Counted from the stretch's first letter, positions 50,885 through 59,750 are shown. The stretch is DNA of 64,000 nucleotides from Bacteroides sp. Marseille-P3684 (GCF_900291465.1 NZ_LT985808.1:1605912-1669911); one strand, 5' to 3'. Translations and numbers: made by a program. The notes: a model not told the origin generated them from the letters alone.

Positions 50885-51877
50885 TCAGTGGGGATAACCA
50901 TACAGCTTTGCGATTCTGAAGAGGAAGAATTTTTTGTCTACGACTCCATGCAGATTCGCCCTGAAAAGTTTGATTTTGGCGTTGAATGATTCGGCTGCCG
51001 CATTTGATGAGCGTTTGTTGTAGAAGTTCAGGATTTCGTCATAATGCTCATAGAATGTCGAGGCAATGACATTGAACTGCTTCATTCTTGAATCATCGAC
51101 TTTGTTGTACCATTTGGCCATGCTCAACCGCGCTGCATCTTTGATGGTGTTCTTTGAGAATATCATTCTTAATGAGTGGGACAGACCATAAGCCATTTTG
51201 ATGTCAGGATACTCCTCGAAGAGGATTTTAGCCCTTTCCTTTTGTCTTTCCGTCCATTTGTCTGCTGATTTGAACAGAAGGTAACGGCTTCTGATGAGCA
51301 ATTCCGGACGCGTGTCTCCATTGGAAAAGCGGAACGGCACATAGGGCTTGCCGGTTTGTTTGCACTCTTCCATTTCTTCATTGCTTTGCTGCAAGGCGTC
51401 CCAACGGTGCGCCACACGGATTTCCTGCACGGCATCACAAGCCAGTTTCTGGATGTGGAAACGGTCAATCACTCTTTGAGCCTTCGGAAATGCGACAGAA
51501 ACAATCTTGCGCATTGAATCGGAAAGGTCAAGGGTCACTTCCTCCACTTTCATGCGTTCTTCCTCGTCTATCAACTTCAGCACCTGTATCACGTCTTCCG
51601 ATTTCGTGCCGGAAACGACCGCCACCAGACTTCCTTCACCTGTATGCCGGTCACGGTTGGTGACAAACGTATACAGCTCCCCATTGGACAGGGAAGACTC
51701 GTCTATGGCAAGATGCCGGCCTATGTTTTCGGGAAACAACAGCCATGAATCGGCATGGTCTAGCTGGTCCCAGTCGTGGAAGCCGCTTAGCGTTTCCTTG
51801 TACTGTTTCTCAAAGGTATGTGCATTTATGTGGTAGAATGTTTCAAGCGTACGGCAGGTCACAGGGGATGTCTCCAT
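50885..51877 (-). CDS. ISL3-type transposase, DDE domain protein
   Basis: 330 residues. The DDE_Tnp_ISL3 core is visible: first Asp in GRHLAIDESSLSNGELYTFVTN, second Asp in VTLDLSDSMRKIVSVAFPKAQRVIDRFHIQKL, and Glu in SSNAAAESFNAKIKLFRANLHG. It begins inside the upstream frame, overlapping by 35 bp in the +1 frame, so translation is probably coupled to it; I see no -1 slippery site that would fuse the two in the correct frame. The last residues run into the left inverted repeat, as in many compact insertion sequences. Confidence 0.9.
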   Translation of the reverse strand: METSPVTCRTLETFYHINAHTFEKQYKETLSGFHDWDQLDHADSWLLFPENIGRHLAIDESSLSNGELYTFVTNRDRHTGEGSLVAVVSGTKSEDVIQVLKLIDEEERMKVEEVTLDLSDSMRKIVSVAFPKAQRVIDRFHIQKLACDAVQEIRVAHRWDALQQSNEEMEECKQTGKPYVPFRFSNGDTRPELLIRSRYLLFKSADKWTERQKERAKILFEEYPDIKMAYGLSHSLRMIFSKNTIKDAARLSMAKWYNKVDDSRMKQFNVIASTFYEHYDEILNFYNKRSSNAAAESFNAKIKLFRANLHGVVDKKFFLFRIAKLYGYPH

Positions 51878-52229
51878 ACGTTTCTTTTAAAAAAGCCCCG
51901 AACTCCTTGGAGTAACGGGTTCCTTTGCAGGCTATGTCAAGGCTGATTGGAAGGCTGAAACTCTTGCCTGTACGCAGGTCGGTCCACCTGCGACGGCGTA
52001 TGACCAGTATGACCTTATGGTCGCGTATCGGGAAATCGGTTACATTCACAGCCTCCATGAAGCCTTTGGATGCAAAATTGGCATCTGATGACAATCCCGC
52101 ATTCATTAACTCGTCGAGATAAATATGAATCTCTGTCCGACTCTGTTGCACACCTGCTATCTCAAAATGATCCAGTATTTCTGAAGGCAGCACGATACGC
52201 GCAAGCACTTCCAATTGATTCTTTTCCAT
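51843..52229 (-). CDS. Insertion-sequence N-terminal (DNA-binding) protein
   Basis: 128 residues beginning MEKNQLEVLARIVLPSEILDHFEIAGV and containing HKVILVIRRRRWTDLRTGKSFSLPISL, a cysteine-poor version of the N-terminal region of ISL3-type transposases. In ISAon1-like elements this region is encoded by a separate frame upstream of the DDE frame. It probably binds the terminal repeats. Its start lies 40 bp inside the right inverted repeat. Confidence 0.85.
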   Translation of the reverse strand: MEKNQLEVLARIVLPSEILDHFEIAGVQQSRTEIHIYLDELMNAGLSSDANFASKGFMEAVNVTDFPIRDHKVILVIRRRRWTDLRTGKSFSLPISLDIACKGTRYSKEFGAFLKETYGDIPCDLPYA

Positions 52230-52293
52230 AAGGCAAAGGTCGGAATTCCTCTGGATATTGGAAAACTAATCCCCACTGATTTTCTACTGCTCC

Positions 52294-52301
52294 GAAATCA
52301 A
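52294..52301 (+). repeat. 8-bp target duplication, right copy
   Basis: GAAATCAA, identical to the left copy at 50863-50870. Confidence 0.9.
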
Positions 52302-52329
52302 TCTTGCGCGCTATTTGCAGGGACTGGAA

Positions 52330-52363
52330 AATAAAAAGAGGATGCGTCCGAATGACACATCCT
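52330..52363 (-). terminator. Terminator of the four-tRNA operon
   Basis: On the minus strand GAGGATG pairs with CATCCTC around a 13-base loop and is followed by TTTTTATTTT. Confidence 0.75.
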
Positions 52364-52374
52364 CATCACGTCTG

Positions 52375-52447
52375 CACGGGAAGAGAGGCTCGAACTCCCG
52401 ACACTCGGTTTTGGAGACCGATGCTCTACCAACTGAGCTATTCCCGT
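52375..52447 (-). tRNA. tRNA-Trp (anticodon CCA)
   Basis: A 73-base cloverleaf: acceptor ACGGGAA/TTCCCGT, anticodon arm TCGGT-CTCCAAA-ACCGA. Last gene of the four-tRNA operon. Confidence 0.94.
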
Positions 52448-52478
52448 GTGGAGAAGGAAAAACAGTGATTATGTGTTG

Positions 52479-52550
<72 letters not shown>

Positions 52551-52559
52551 AGGATGATG

Positions 52560-52632
52560 AGCGGAAAACGAGACTCGAACTCGCGACCCCAACCTTGGCA
52601 AGGTTGTGCTCTACCAACTGAGCTATTTCCGC
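52560..52632 (-). tRNA. tRNA-Gly (anticodon GCC)
   Basis: A 73-base cloverleaf: acceptor GCGGAAA/TTTCCGC, anticodon arm CAACC-TTGCCAA-GGTTG. Confidence 0.94.
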
Positions 52633-52640
52633 AAATCGGG

Positions 52641-52715
52641 TGGGCGTTGAGGGATTCGAACCCCCGACCCTCTGCTTGTAAGGCAGATGCTCTGAACCAG
52701 CTGAGCTAAACGCCC
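52641..52715 (-). tRNA. tRNA-Val (anticodon TAC)
   Basis: A 75-base cloverleaf: acceptor GGGCGTT/AACGCCC, anticodon arm TCTGC-CTTACAA-GCAGA. First gene of the operon. Confidence 0.94.
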
Positions 52716-52754
52716 TTTCGTCATGATGATTGCTCATCTCTTCGAAAGCGGTTG

Positions 52755-52784
52755 CAAAGGTACGACAAAATTCCACATTTGCAA
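52755..52784 (-). promoter_or_regulatory. Promoter of the four-tRNA operon
   Basis: On the minus strand TTG, 19-bp spacer, TACCTTTG; the -7 element is 39 bp before tRNA-Val. Confidence 0.78.
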
Positions 52785-52864
52785 GCATCATGTGAGGATT
52801 TTTTCAAAAGAATGTGCAAATAGTTCTTTAGGAAAGGGACGTAAGGGGGAGAGCCGGAGCATAA

Positions 52865-52917
52865 AGACAGGGCACTAAGAAGTGGATATCAGCCTGTTGC
52901 TTCTTGGTGCCCTGTCT
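52865..52917 (-). terminator. Terminator of the small lipoprotein gene
   Basis: Two 18-base arms (AGACAGGGCAC.. and ..GTGCCCTGTCT) pair with one G-T around a 17-base loop; TTTAT follows on the minus strand. Confidence 0.75.
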
Positions 52918-52943
52918 GGCTTGGATGAGGTGTGGAAGAGTCT

Positions 52944-53363
52944 TTACCAGCGACGGTCGAGGTAGAGCTCAAAGGGAAAATCATCCCGGTAGCCTTTGAA
53001 GACGCGGTTGCCTACATAATAGTCATAGATGCGCCACTCACCTTGGTAAGTAAAATAAAGGTATAGGACGCCATTCACGATTTCCCAGTCAAAGGTGTCG
53101 CTGTAGCAGGGAGCACCGTCATATTGATAATAGGTACGTTCCCATCCGGTACCGGCGTTGTCATACCGTCCTGCCATAAACATGATTTCACTGTATAAAG
53201 GCTCGCCATACGCATCGCTGGAACCGAAATCACCGTACCATGTCTGACCGAATGCTCCTGCCAGACCGTATCCGATGTCTTCGTCGGTTTCGCAGGATGT
53301 CAGAGTCGTCAGGCTGATGACAGCCAGAATAGAAAGTAGGTAGAATTTGAGTTTTGTCATCAT
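52944..53363 (-). CDS. Small hypothetical lipoprotein
   Basis: 139 residues. Lipoprotein signal KLKFYLLSILAVISLTTLTSC, then an acidic ETDEDIGYGLAGAFGQTWYGDFGSSDAYGEPLYSEIMFMAGRYDNAG. The mature protein is rich in Tyr, Trp and Gly and looks like an all-beta, lipocalin-like fold of about 115 residues. I do not recognise a named family. The start was chosen at the first of two adjacent Met codons because an upstream ATG overlaps the -7 element. Confidence 0.8.
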   Translation of the reverse strand: MMTKLKFYLLSILAVISLTTLTSCETDEDIGYGLAGAFGQTWYGDFGSSDAYGEPLYSEIMFMAGRYDNAGTGWERTYYQYDGAPCYSDTFDWEIVNGVLYLYFTYQGEWRIYDYYVGNRVFKGYRDDFPFELYLDRRW

Positions 53364-53393
53364 AGTGCTCTTTATGTTTGTTGGTGTACAGGG

Positions 53394-53426
53394 CAAAGGT
53401 AGGATAAAAAACTGTACCTAAACAAA
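53394..53426 (-). promoter_or_regulatory. Promoter of the small lipoprotein gene
   Basis: On the minus strand TTTG, 21-bp spacer, TACCTTTG; the -7 element is 31 bp before the start codon. Confidence 0.7.
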
Positions 53427-53465
53427 AGAATTGTGTAGAAAAGCACTGAAATGACGTGAATTTCC

Positions 53466-53473
53466 TATCTTTG
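53466..53473 (+). promoter_or_regulatory. -7 element for the DUF1573 gene
   Basis: TATCTTTG matches TAnnTTTG, 29 bp before the ATG. Confidence 0.5.
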
Positions 53474-53502
53474 TCTAAAGATTTTAGATAAAAAGACTTG
53501 AA

Positions 53503-54576
53503 ATGAGACGCACGTTATTGACACTTAGCATATTGATGATGGCTGTTTTAGGCGTGAGCGCACAGCCGAAACTTTCGTTCGATACAGAGAAGTATGATTT
53601 TGGAGCCATTATGTGGAAGCAGCCTGCTACGGCGAAATTTGTCATTACAAATACCGGAAACAAGCCGCTGGTCATCCATAAAGTGGAAACTTCCTGCGGA
53701 TGTGTCGTCTCGTCGTGGACCAAGAAGCCCGTACGTCCGCACCGGACCGCTGTGGTGGAAGCCACGTTCGATGCACGCATGTTGGGGCACTTCCATAAAT
53801 TCGTCCGTATCTATTCCAATGCCACGGCTAAACCTGTCAGCCTTTCCATGATTGGAATGGTCAGCTCGGAGATTGTGGATTATTCGCGCAATTACCCCAT
53901 TCAGATAGGTAGCATTCATATTGACACCGACCACATCGAGTTTGAGGATGCCAATAAGGGCGACAATCCGGTGTTTGAGTTGAAGGTGGCAAACGGTTCG
54001 TCGAAGGATTACACGCCTGTACTGATGCACCTGCCTTCCTACATCGAGGCGGAGGCTGTTCCTGAAAAGCTGGCTCCGAGGGAAGGTGGTATCGTGCGGC
54101 TGACGTTCCACAGTGACAAGGCGCCTTTCCTTGGCATCAACCGAACTTCCGTCTATCTGTCGCGCTATCCGGGCGATACCGTCGGCGAAGACAACCAGCT
54201 CAGCCTGATTTCTGTCCTGCTGCCCGACTTCTCCGGACTGACGGCTGCACAGAAGGCTAATGCACCGGTCATCCGTCTGTCTCATGAAGAACTCGATCTG
54301 GGCACGATGGGAGACAAGAAGACACTGAAGGGAACGGTAACCATCTCCAACGAAGGACGTTCGACACTGATGCTCCAAGACCTCCAGGTGACCAACCCGG
54401 CACTGAACGTCAGCGTGAAGAAGCAGACGATCGAACCGGGCAAGTCGGTGAAGATGCGCATCACGGTCAACGCCAAATACCTGCGTAATCACCTGGAGCA
54501 TACGCCGCGTGTGATGATGATTACCAACGACCCGCGTCATCCGAAGAGTGAAATCAAAATCAAAGTGAAGAAATAA
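53503..54576 (+). CDS. DUF1573 domain protein, secreted
   Basis: 357 residues with a signal peptide (LLTLSILMMAVLGVSAQ). Two ASH/MSP-like immunoglobulin repeats: PKLSFDTEKYDFGAIMWKQPATAKFVITNTGNKPLVIHKVETSCGCVV (DUF1573, with the typical SCGCV) near residues 22-115, and a second at about 255-355 (LDLGTMGDKKTLKGTVTISNEGRSTLMLQDLQVTNPALNVSV). The middle segment is strand-rich without clear assignment. Function is unknown; such proteins are common in Bacteroidetes envelopes. The gene precedes meaB by about 90 bp. Confidence 0.9.
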   Translation: MRRTLLTLSILMMAVLGVSAQPKLSFDTEKYDFGAIMWKQPATAKFVITNTGNKPLVIHKVETSCGCVVSSWTKKPVRPHRTAVVEATFDARMLGHFHKFVRIYSNATAKPVSLSMIGMVSSEIVDYSRNYPIQIGSIHIDTDHIEFEDANKGDNPVFELKVANGSSKDYTPVLMHLPSYIEAEAVPEKLAPREGGIVRLTFHSDKAPFLGINRTSVYLSRYPGDTVGEDNQLSLISVLLPDFSGLTAAQKANAPVIRLSHEELDLGTMGDKKTLKGTVTISNEGRSTLMLQDLQVTNPALNVSVKKQTIEPGKSVKMRITVNAKYLRNHLEHTPRVMMITNDPRHPKSEIKIKVKK

Positions 54577-54669
54577 AGCCGGTCCTCTTGCCGGCAACTG
54601 TCCCCGCTTCTTGCCGACTGAAATGTCGGACGTAGGCGGAACTAAAGTGCCTAACCTGTTAAAACGTTT

Positions 54670-55773
54670 ATGCTTATGGAACATCCCGAGAATGACGAAG
54701 CCTACAAGGGCTTGACCGTGAACCAAGGTATCGAAAAGCCGTCCATCATCAATCCTTACCTGAAGAAGCGTACCCGTGTGCGTCGGCGGGAATTGACGGC
54801 TGCCGACTATGTGGAAGGCATCCTCAAAGGCGATGTGACCATATTGAGCCGTGCCGTGACACTCGTGGAAAGCACGCTCCCGGAACATCAGGTGCTGGCG
54901 CAGGAAGTCATCGAGAAGTGCCTGCCTTATTCGGGAAACTCCGTACGTGTGGGCATCAGTGGTGTGCCGGGAGCCGGCAAGAGTACCTCCATCGATGTCT
55001 TCGGACTGCATGTACTTGAACGGGGTGGAAAGTTGGCAGTGCTTGCCATCGACCCGAGCAGTGAACGCAGCAAGGGGAGCATCCTGGGGGACAAGACCCG
55101 CATGGAGAAACTCTCCGTACACCCGAATTCGTTCATCCGTCCCAGCCCGTCAGCCGGTTCATTGGGTGGTGTGGCACGCAAGACGCGCGAGACCATCATC
55201 CTTTGTGAAGCTGCCGGATACGACAAGATATTTGTGGAAACTGTCGGCGTGGGACAGAGCGAGACGGCCGTCCACTCGATGGTCGACTTCTTTCTGCTCA
55301 TTCAGCTGGCAGGGACCGGAGACGAGCTGCAGGGCATCAAGCGTGGCATCATGGAGATGGCGGACGGTATCGTCATCAACAAGGCCGACGGTAACAACAT
55401 CGAGAAGGCCAAGCTGGCAGCCACCCACTTCCGCAATGCACTCCATCTGTTCCCCGCTCCCGAAAGTGGCTGGACGCCTCAGGTGCTGACCTATTCGGGG
55501 TTCTACGGACTGGGCATCGCGGAAATCTGGAAGATGATCGACGACTACATCGCGTTTGTCAAGGAGAACGGCTACTTCGAGTACCGGCGCAACGAGCAGG
55601 CGAAATACTGGATGTATGAGACCATCAACGAGCATCTCCGCAACAGCTTCTACCAGAATCCGAAGATTGCCGACATGTTGCCCCGCAAGGAGCAGGCGGT
55701 GCTGACAGGCGGTCTGACGTCGTTCGTTGCCGCCAAGCAGCTGCTCGACGCCTATTTTGAAGAAATGAAATGA
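54670..55773 (+). CDS. meaB: Methylmalonyl-CoA mutase-associated GTPase MeaB
   Basis: 367 residues of the G3E GTPase group. Walker A GISGVPGAGKST is at about residues 95-106, followed by VLAIDPSSERSKGSILGDKTRM, the switch region FVETVGVGQSETAV, and the base-recognition NKADG. MeaB protects and reloads methylmalonyl-CoA mutase with B12, which in Bacteroides leads to propionate from succinate. The mutase genes are not in this window. Start at 54670 or two codons later. It is closed by a strong terminator. Confidence 0.95.
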   Translation: MLMEHPENDEAYKGLTVNQGIEKPSIINPYLKKRTRVRRRELTAADYVEGILKGDVTILSRAVTLVESTLPEHQVLAQEVIEKCLPYSGNSVRVGISGVPGAGKSTSIDVFGLHVLERGGKLAVLAIDPSSERSKGSILGDKTRMEKLSVHPNSFIRPSPSAGSLGGVARKTRETIILCEAAGYDKIFVETVGVGQSETAVHSMVDFFLLIQLAGTGDELQGIKRGIMEMADGIVINKADGNNIEKAKLAATHFRNALHLFPAPESGWTPQVLTYSGFYGLGIAEIWKMIDDYIAFVKENGYFEYRRNEQAKYWMYETINEHLRNSFYQNPKIADMLPRKEQAVLTGGLTSFVAAKQLLDAYFEEMK

Positions 55774-55811
55774 AACACAGAGTTTTGATACGCTGACGCC
55801 GTCAGAACATC

Positions 55812-55865
55812 ACAGCGCCCTCTTGCCGAACGGTATGTCCATCGGCAGGAGGGCGCTGTCTTTCT
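55812..55865 (+). terminator. Terminator after meaB
   Basis: An 18-bp perfect stem begins ACAGCGCCCTC and ends GAGGGCGCTGT around a 12-base loop and is followed by CTTTCT. Confidence 0.78.
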
Positions 55866-55996
55866 GTATACAGGTGTATACCGGTGAACCACCTGTTGAG
55901 GCTTAACAACTCCTAAAAGAATACAAACTGTAAGCATTTCGGAAAAGCTGGTCGCATTTGGCTTTCCGCCGTCTTTTTTATCATTTTATAAATTCG

Positions 55997-56004
55997 TACC
56001 TTTG
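55997..56004 (+). promoter_or_regulatory. -7 element for pfkA
   Basis: TACCTTTG, with TTTT at 55974-55977 (19-bp spacing) as -33, 24 bp before the ATG. Confidence 0.6.
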
Positions 56005-56027
56005 CGCCCTGAATTCAAATAGGTATT

Positions 56028-57008
56028 ATGGGAACATTTAATTGTATTGGAGTTTTGACTTCCGGAGGTGATGCCCCGGGAATGAATGCGGCAATCAGGG
56101 CCGTGACCCGTGCGGCCATCTCGAAAGGTATTCGGGTAAAAGGTATTTTCAGAGGATACAAAGGACTGGTGACGAACGAGATTTCAGAATTGTATTCAGA
56201 CAGTGTCAGCAACATCATCCAACGCGGTGGAACCATCCTGAAGACAGCACGTTGTGCCGAGTTCATGACTCCCGAGGGGCGTCAGGTGGCTTACGACAAC
56301 ATGGTGAAGGAGGGCATCGAGGCGTTGGTGGTTATCGGAGGAGACGGTTCACTGACGGGTGCACGCATCTTCGCACAGGAGTTCAACGTGCCTTGCATCG
56401 GATTGCCCGGCACCATCGACAACGACCTCTTTGGCACCGATACGACCATCGGCTATGATACGGCACTGAACACCATTGTCGAGGCGATTGACAAGATACG
56501 CGACACCGCCACTTCCCACGAACGTCTGTTCTTCATCGAGGTGATGGGACGGGATGCCGGATTCCTGGCATTGAACGGTGCCATTGCCGGAGGTGCCGAG
56601 GCGGCAATCATCCCTGAATATATCACGGAGGAAGACCAGTTGGAAGAGTTCATCAAACGTGGCTTCCGCAAATCAAAGAACAGCAGCATTGTGCTCGTTG
56701 CCGAGAGCAAGAGCAAGGGAGGTGCGCTTGACATCGTGGAGCGCATGAAGAAGGACTTCCCGGGATACGACGCACGTGTCTCCATCCTGGGACACTTGCA
56801 ACGCGGAGGAAGTCCCACGGCACATGACCGCATCATTGCGAGCCGGATGGGTGCTGCTGCGGTAGATGCCCTGCTGGAGGACCAGCGTAACGTGATGATT
56901 GGCATCGTGCGTGATGAAATCGTCTACGTCCCCTTCACCCGCGCCATCAAGAACGACAAGCAGGTGAAGCCTGAACTGATCGACATGCTGCGTCAGCTGT
57001 GCATCTGA
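56028..57008 (+). CDS. pfkA: ATP-dependent 6-phosphofructokinase
   Basis: 326 residues, close to the 320-residue bacterial ATP-PFK. The glycolytic step fructose-6-phosphate to fructose-1,6-bisphosphate. Motifs: [15 protein letters not shown] (about 8-22), [10 protein letters not shown] (GGDGS, the ATP-type loop, not the GGDDS of PPi enzymes), [20 protein letters not shown] with the catalytic Asp, [11 protein letters not shown] and [13 protein letters not shown]. It is monocistronic, with its own promoter and a 20-bp terminator stem. Confidence 0.96.
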   Translation: MGTFNCIGVLTSGGDAPGMNAAIRAVTRAAISKGIRVKGIFRGYKGLVTNEISELYSDSVSNIIQRGGTILKTARCAEFMTPEGRQVAYDNMVKEGIEALVVIGGDGSLTGARIFAQEFNVPCIGLPGTIDNDLFGTDTTIGYDTALNTIVEAIDKIRDTATSHERLFFIEVMGRDAGFLALNGAIAGGAEAAIIPEYITEEDQLEEFIKRGFRKSKNSSIVLVAESKSKGGALDIVERMKKDFPGYDARVSILGHLQRGGSPTAHDRIIASRMGAAAVDALLEDQRNVMIGIVRDEIVYVPFTRAIKNDKQVKPELIDMLRQLCI

Positions 57009-57060
57009 GTGCACCGGACACAAGACGCCCCAACTGAATCGGAAGAGGGTGTGTCGTAAT

Positions 57061-57115
57061 TGCAATGAGCCCCAAAAGTCTTTTAGCGGACTTTTGGGGC
57101 TCATTGCATTTTTGA
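57061..57115 (+). terminator. Terminator after pfkA
   Basis: A 20-bp perfect stem begins TGCAATGAGCCCC and ends GGGGCTCATTGCA around an 8-base loop and is followed by TTTTTG. Confidence 0.85.
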
Positions 57116-57125
57116 TATACATTTC

Positions 57126-57382
57126 GAACATTTGCGTTTGACCGGGCAAACACAAGTCTTCAACCGGATAAACACAAGCGTTTGACCTGACAAACATAGT
57201 AGTTTGATAGACCAAAGTATAATACTTAGGCTGGCTAAGTATAATACTTAGGGGGTCTAAGTATAATACCTTTCCAGGACAGGTATGATACTTACATCTG
57301 TCAAACTAATTAGTTTGACAGGTCAAACACTTGTGTTTGGTGAGTCAAACGCATGTGTTTGGCAGAGCAAACTCTTAGGTTC
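57126..57382. repeat. 22-bp-period palindrome array 3 (12 units)
   Basis: Twelve units start at 57126, 57148, 57170, 57192, 57214, 57236, 57258, 57280, 57303, 57325, 57347 and 57369. Units 1-4 and 9-12 are of AAAC-N6-GTTT type (for example AAACTAATTAGTTT, AAACACTTGTGTTT, AAACGCATGTGTTT). Units 5-8 switch to a 15-bp palindrome AAAGTATAATACTTA-like form without losing register. Spacers of 7-8 bp vary but are G/C-rich and usually start with G. The array begins 11 bp after the pfkA terminator. Confidence 0.92.
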
Positions 57383-57650
57383 CATCCGTCGGACAACTGT
57401 AAACACGTAACTTCTTCTCTCAACAGGCATTTGCCGGGTGGTTGGGAATTTTCGGGGGAACGGATGAGAGGATGACGAAATGTGCACGGAAGTTTGATAG
57501 TTCCGTCTGTTTTTTCTACTTTAGTAGCCTAAAACCCTATGATAAAGGACTTTATTGTAAAACCGCCCACGAGGTGCAAAATGCTGGGCAGGCTTTACTC
57601 TGCTGTCTTTTAGTTTCTTTATAATCATACGGAACTAATTGATATTGTAA
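57383..57650. other. Gap between array 3 and the GH43-like gene
   Basis: No gene is visible. ATTTTCG at 57448-57454, 66 bp after the array, may be a weak form of the 'head' block seen beside arrays 1 and 2. No clear promoter for the next gene was found. Confidence 0.4.
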
Positions 57651-57660
57651 AAATAACACC

Positions 57661-59733
57661 ATGAAGAAAAGTATGACCTTTAAGACGAGATGCACTGTTC
57701 TGTTTGCGGCAGCCTTGACACTGGCTGGCTGTGCTACGACAGAGGTGAGTAAAGAAAATGTAGCAGATACCATCGGTACGGGCAATCCTTATCTGCCCCT
57801 GTGGGAACACCTTCCCGACGGGGAGCCGCGTGTGTTTGAAGACCCGGATAATCCCGGGAAGTTCCGCGCGTACATCATTGGTTCGCACGATTTGCGCTAT
57901 ACGGAATATTGCGGACCGGACATCCGCATGTGGTCGGCTCCGGTGGAAGACCTGACCGACTGGAGGGACGAAGGTCCTATCTTCACCTATCAGGTGGATG
58001 GGCAATGGGATGTGATGTTTGCTCCTGACCTGGTGGAAATCAAGAAGAAAGATGGAACGAAAGAGTATTATCTCTATCCTCACAGCCGTGGTGCCGGACG
58101 CGAGGCGATGGTCTGCAAGGGTAGCCGTCCCGACGGACCGTTTACGCCGGTCAATCTGACGGAGGATGGCAAGCAGACCGTGCCCGGCAGCATCTTCGGT
58201 TTTGACCCGTCCGTTTTTGTGGAAAACATCACAGACGCCAACGACCCGGACTATGCAACCGGATTCCGTGCCTATGGTTTCTGGGGTTTCCAACGTTCGT
58301 CGGCCGCACAGCTTGACCAGAATACCATGTATTCCGCCCGCCCCGGAACTGAGATTATCCCATATTTCATCCCGGCAAGTACGCCCGAAGGCGAAATCCG
58401 TGACCCGAAAGGAACGACTTATCCGGCTTTGTACAAGGAGCAGAACCCGAAGGACTTCAACTTCTTTGAGGCTTCGTCCATCCGTCAGGTGGGCAACAAG
58501 TATGTGATGATTTTCTCCGGTTATTCCGGTCCGGAGTATGGCTTGGGCAATACGAACTCCACCCTGCGCTATGCTTTTGGTGATACACCGTTGGGTCCGT
58601 GGAGAAGCGGAGGCGTCCTGGTGGATTCCCGCGGCGTGGTGCTCAATGAGGATGGCAGCCGTCTGCAGACCACCAATGCTGCGCATAACACACACGGAAG
58701 CTTGCAGGAAATCAATGGACAATGGTATGTGTTCTATCACCGTCCGCCACGGGGCTTCGGGTTCGCCCGTCAGGCAATGGTGGCTCCGGTGCTCATCGAG
58801 TGGGATGAGAAGCCGGTGGCAGAAGGCGGAAAGGTGACCATCCACGGATACGATCCGTATGCTGCCGACAGCATCTGGCAGGCAAAGGCTAGCAACGGGG
58901 ATACGTACACCGGTGCCGAGGTGACTTCGGAAGGTTTCCAGATTTACGGTATGCCTCCTTATAAATATTACTCAGCCGGATACGCCTGCTACCTGTCGAA
59001 CGGGCAGGCAATGCAGGATTCCTGGGATATCTGGGACAACAACATGCCTGTCGTGATGAAGAGTGGCGACATCGTCGGTTTCAAATACTTCGGTTTCGGA
59101 GGGCTGGCACAGGCACAGAAGGGTCTGAAACCGTTTGAAGGCGTGAAGGCTGGCAACGGGACTTCGTTCAACCTCTTCCTGAAACCGTCGACCGACGCTT
59201 CGTTCAAGGTGGCTGTCTGGTTGGATGGTCCGTGGGACAACGAGGTGTGGAAAGGCAAGAAGATTGCTGAGATTACCGTACCGGCTGGGACGGCTCATGA
59301 GGTGACGCGTTACACGGTCGACGTTGCCGATGCCGTGGACGGCTTGGACAAGAAGCATGCCATCTACCTGGTTGCTGAAGGCGATGCCGGTGCTGAGCTG
59401 TGTGCACTGCAGGGTGTGGGCTTCAGCAAGAAGGGCAGTGAGTTGAACTACCCGGCTGTGCCTTCCGTAGAAATCAAGGTGGACGGACAGAGCGTGGAAC
59501 TCCCCACGATACCGGTGCGCTCGACCAACGAAAACGGTTATGTGGGCTACGACCAATATGCCGTTGAGTACACCCTTCCGGCCGACGGTACGGATGTTCC
59601 GAAGGTAGAGGCTTCCTCCAATGACTCGCGTGTGAAGGTGGAAGTCACTCAGCCCGATGCCAGAAACGGCAAGGCGGTAGTCAAGTTCGACTACAATGGC
59701 AAGGTGAAGACCTACACCGTGGTTCTCAAGTAA
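57661..59733 (+). CDS. GH43-like glycosidase lipoprotein
   Basis: 690 residues. Lipoprotein signal LFAAALTLAGC (Cys22). A five-bladed propeller of GH43 type spans about 45-400: GDPNPYLPLWEHLPDGEPRVFEDP-like start with the first catalytic-type Asp, WDVMFAPDLVEIKKKDGTKEYYLYP with the middle Asp, and FNFFEASSIRQVGNKYVMIFSGYSG with the acid Glu. A C-terminal carbohydrate-binding-like beta-sandwich (about 430-590) and an Ig-like tail (about 600-690) follow. GH43 enzymes usually cut arabinose or xylose linkages; the exact subfamily is not clear. No SusC/D pair is adjacent, so it is an orphan enzyme here. It ends at a strong bidirectional terminator. Confidence 0.82.
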   Translation: MKKSMTFKTRCTVLFAAALTLAGCATTEVSKENVADTIGTGNPYLPLWEHLPDGEPRVFEDPDNPGKFRAYIIGSHDLRYTEYCGPDIRMWSAPVEDLTDWRDEGPIFTYQVDGQWDVMFAPDLVEIKKKDGTKEYYLYPHSRGAGREAMVCKGSRPDGPFTPVNLTEDGKQTVPGSIFGFDPSVFVENITDANDPDYATGFRAYGFWGFQRSSAAQLDQNTMYSARPGTEIIPYFIPASTPEGEIRDPKGTTYPALYKEQNPKDFNFFEASSIRQVGNKYVMIFSGYSGPEYGLGNTNSTLRYAFGDTPLGPWRSGGVLVDSRGVVLNEDGSRLQTTNAAHNTHGSLQEINGQWYVFYHRPPRGFGFARQAMVAPVLIEWDEKPVAEGGKVTIHGYDPYAADSIWQAKASNGDTYTGAEVTSEGFQIYGMPPYKYYSAGYACYLSNGQAMQDSWDIWDNNMPVVMKSGDIVGFKYFGFGGLAQAQKGLKPFEGVKAGNGTSFNLFLKPSTDASFKVAVWLDGPWDNEVWKGKKIAEITVPAGTAHEVTRYTVDVADAVDGLDKKHAIYLVAEGDAGAELCALQGVGFSKKGSELNYPAVPSVEIKVDGQSVELPTIPVRSTNENGYVGYDQYAVEYTLPADGTDVPKVEASSNDSRVKVEVTQPDARNGKAVVKFDYNGKVKTYTVVLK

Positions 59734-59750
59734 GACGAACAACGTATTAG

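Larger units (their letters stand above)
50871..52293 (-). mobile_element. Complete ISL3-type (ISAon1-like) insertion sequence
   Basis: 1423 bp bounded by perfect 25-bp inverted repeats (50871-50895 and 52269-52293; each begins GGAGCAGTAGAAAATCAG from the outside). An 8-bp duplication GAAATCAA lies on both sides. The two open frames on the minus strand fill the element. Size, 8-bp duplication and transposase type fit the ISL3 family. Perfect ends and duplication imply a recent insertion. Confidence 0.93.

Noticed and set aside
51870-51905. Programmed -1 frameshift in the insertion sequence
   Set aside because: There is a T6-A4 run near the end of the first frame, but the second frame is in the +1 relation, and it has its own ATG.
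57126-57382. CRISPR array
   Set aside because: Repeats are 14-15 bp and vary, spacers are 7-8 bp, and there are no cas genes in the window.
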